In this document: one piece after another, positions 5,633 to 6,176 of the stretch
Position numbering within the stretch: position 1 is the first letter of the stretch
Layout: every line of letters starts with the position of its first letter
The notes under the pieces: model-generated
The model's input: only the letters and a program-made list of their open reading frames with translations
The model's database searches: none
What the model was told of the DNA's origin: nothing
Assembly (NCBI GenBank): GCA_002782605.1
Contig: PFIF01000150.1
Coordinates: forward strand, 1-6,176
Reading direction: 5' to 3'
DNA: 6,176 nt
Origin: Deltaproteobacteria bacterium CG_4_8_14_3_um_filter_43_13
GTDB taxonomy: Bacteria; Desulfobacterota; UBA8473
Program-made: the position numbers and the translations under genes

Positions 5633-6176
5633 ATGTCTGTTGGTATAGTAGGGTATGGGGTTTATATCCCAAAATACAGGTTAAAGAGGGAAGATATAGC
5701 CAGGGTTTGGGGGGGCAGGGCCCCGGGGATTAATGAAAAATCCGTGGTAGGTTTTGATGAGGATGCTACTACCATGGCAGTAGCGGCTGCCCAGAATGCT
5801 ATTGCCCATGCAGGAGTAGCCCCGTCGGAGGTAGGTGCTTTGTATGTAGGCTCTGTATCCAGTCCATACATCAGTAAGTCTATGGCTGTAATCATAGCAG
5901 AGGCATTAGGTATGTCTCAAAGTGCTTCCATTGCCGACTTTGGTGGATCCACAAGGTCGAGTACAATCGCCCTCAGGTCGTGTATGGACTTTTTAGAGGC
6001 GGGAAGAGGGAAATATGGTCTGGTGATAGGGACAGACTGGCAGTTGGGAGTGCCTGGAGATTCTCTGGAACACTCCCTGGGGGCTGGAGCTGCGGCATGT
6101 CTATTGGGCAGCGGTGGTAAGATAGCGGAATTTGAAGATTCGTATTCCCTCTCTACCAGCTTTACCGGCACATGGA
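5633..6176 (+). CDS. HMG-CoA-synthase-like thiolase-superfamily protein, 3' end cut by window; catalytic Glu/Cys positions changed
   Basis: The frame stays open to the window edge (181 complete codons; archaeal-type HMG-CoA synthases are roughly 350 residues). ATG follows AGGAGG (5622-5627) at five bases. The N-terminus 'MSVGIVGYGVYIPKYRLK' with 'IARVWG' (22-27) and 'EKSVVGFDEDATTMAV' (35-50) strongly resembles archaeal-type HMG-CoA synthases, as do 'LYVGSVSSPY' (70-79) and 'KYGLVIGTD' (127-135) with 'PGDSLEHSLGAGAAA'. In canonical members the 'VGSES' segment carries the catalytic Glu and 'ADLEFACKAGT' the nucleophilic Cys. Here the matching residues are Val75 (5855-5857) and Thr107 (5951-5953, 'ADFGGSTRSST'). 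Cys116 is nearby but aligns with a second, non-catalytic Cys. The protein may therefore perform other condensation/cleavage chemistry or serve as a partner subunit of a thiolase/DUF35 complex; such genes would be expected downstream. The catalytic His region is outside the window. Confidence 0.85.
   Translation, partial: MSVGIVGYGVYIPKYRLKREDIARVWGGRAPGINEKSVVGFDEDATTMAVAAAQNAIAHAGVAPSEVGALYVGSVSSPYISKSMAVIIAEALGMSQSASIADFGGSTRSSTIALRSCMDFLEAGRGKYGLVIGTDWQLGVPGDSLEHSLGAGAAACLLGSGGKIAEFEDSYSLSTSFTGTW

Overview
The window is a stretch of same-strand (+) acyl-CoA catabolism genes from an anaerobic-looking bacterium. All seven genes read left to right, most behind a strong AGGAGG-type ribosome binding site, and both ends of the window cut through a gene. 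GC is moderate (mid-40s percent by eye) and arginine is often written AGG/AGA. The stacked acyl-CoA dehydrogenases and crotonases, a B12-dependent mutase subunit and an archaeal-type HMG-CoA-synthase-like protein, together with foldback intergenic repeats of the 'cacttgaaccct' and 'ggcacaaaggcac' kind, suggest a Deltaproteobacteria/Desulfobacterota-like sulfate reducer or syntroph. That placement is inference and no marker gene confirms it.

Layout: 1-563, 3' part of a crotonase with isomerase-type (PaaG-like) active-site residues; 581-1717, canonical acyl-CoA dehydrogenase with the catalytic Glu; 1750-2514, canonical enoyl-CoA hydratase with both catalytic Glu; 2515-2659, spacer with a foldback repeat; 2660-3814 and 4011-5156, two paralogous acyl-CoA dehydrogenases that both carry Asp where the catalytic Glu normally sits, separated by a 196-base spacer containing a ~128-base foldback element plus a second copy of the upstream repeat; 5178-5582, a free-standing B12-binding subunit of a methylmalonyl-CoA-mutase-type enzyme; 5583-5632, a spacer with a 13-bp hairpin; 5633-6176, the 5' part of an HMG-CoA-synthase-like protein whose positions matching the family's catalytic Glu and Cys hold Val and Thr.

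Read together, the genes look like a dedicated degradation route for an unusual (branched, dicarboxylic or cyclic) acyl-CoA: dehydrogenation by up to three flavoenzymes, double-bond isomerisation and hydration by the two crotonases, a B12 radical carbon-skeleton rearrangement, and carbon-carbon bond chemistry by the thiolase-superfamily protein. The substrate cannot be read from this window. The most notable points are the Asp-for-Glu pair of dehydrogenases, the HMG-CoA-synthase relative without recognisable catalytic residues, and the three different foldback sequences lying in the spacers of one gene cluster.
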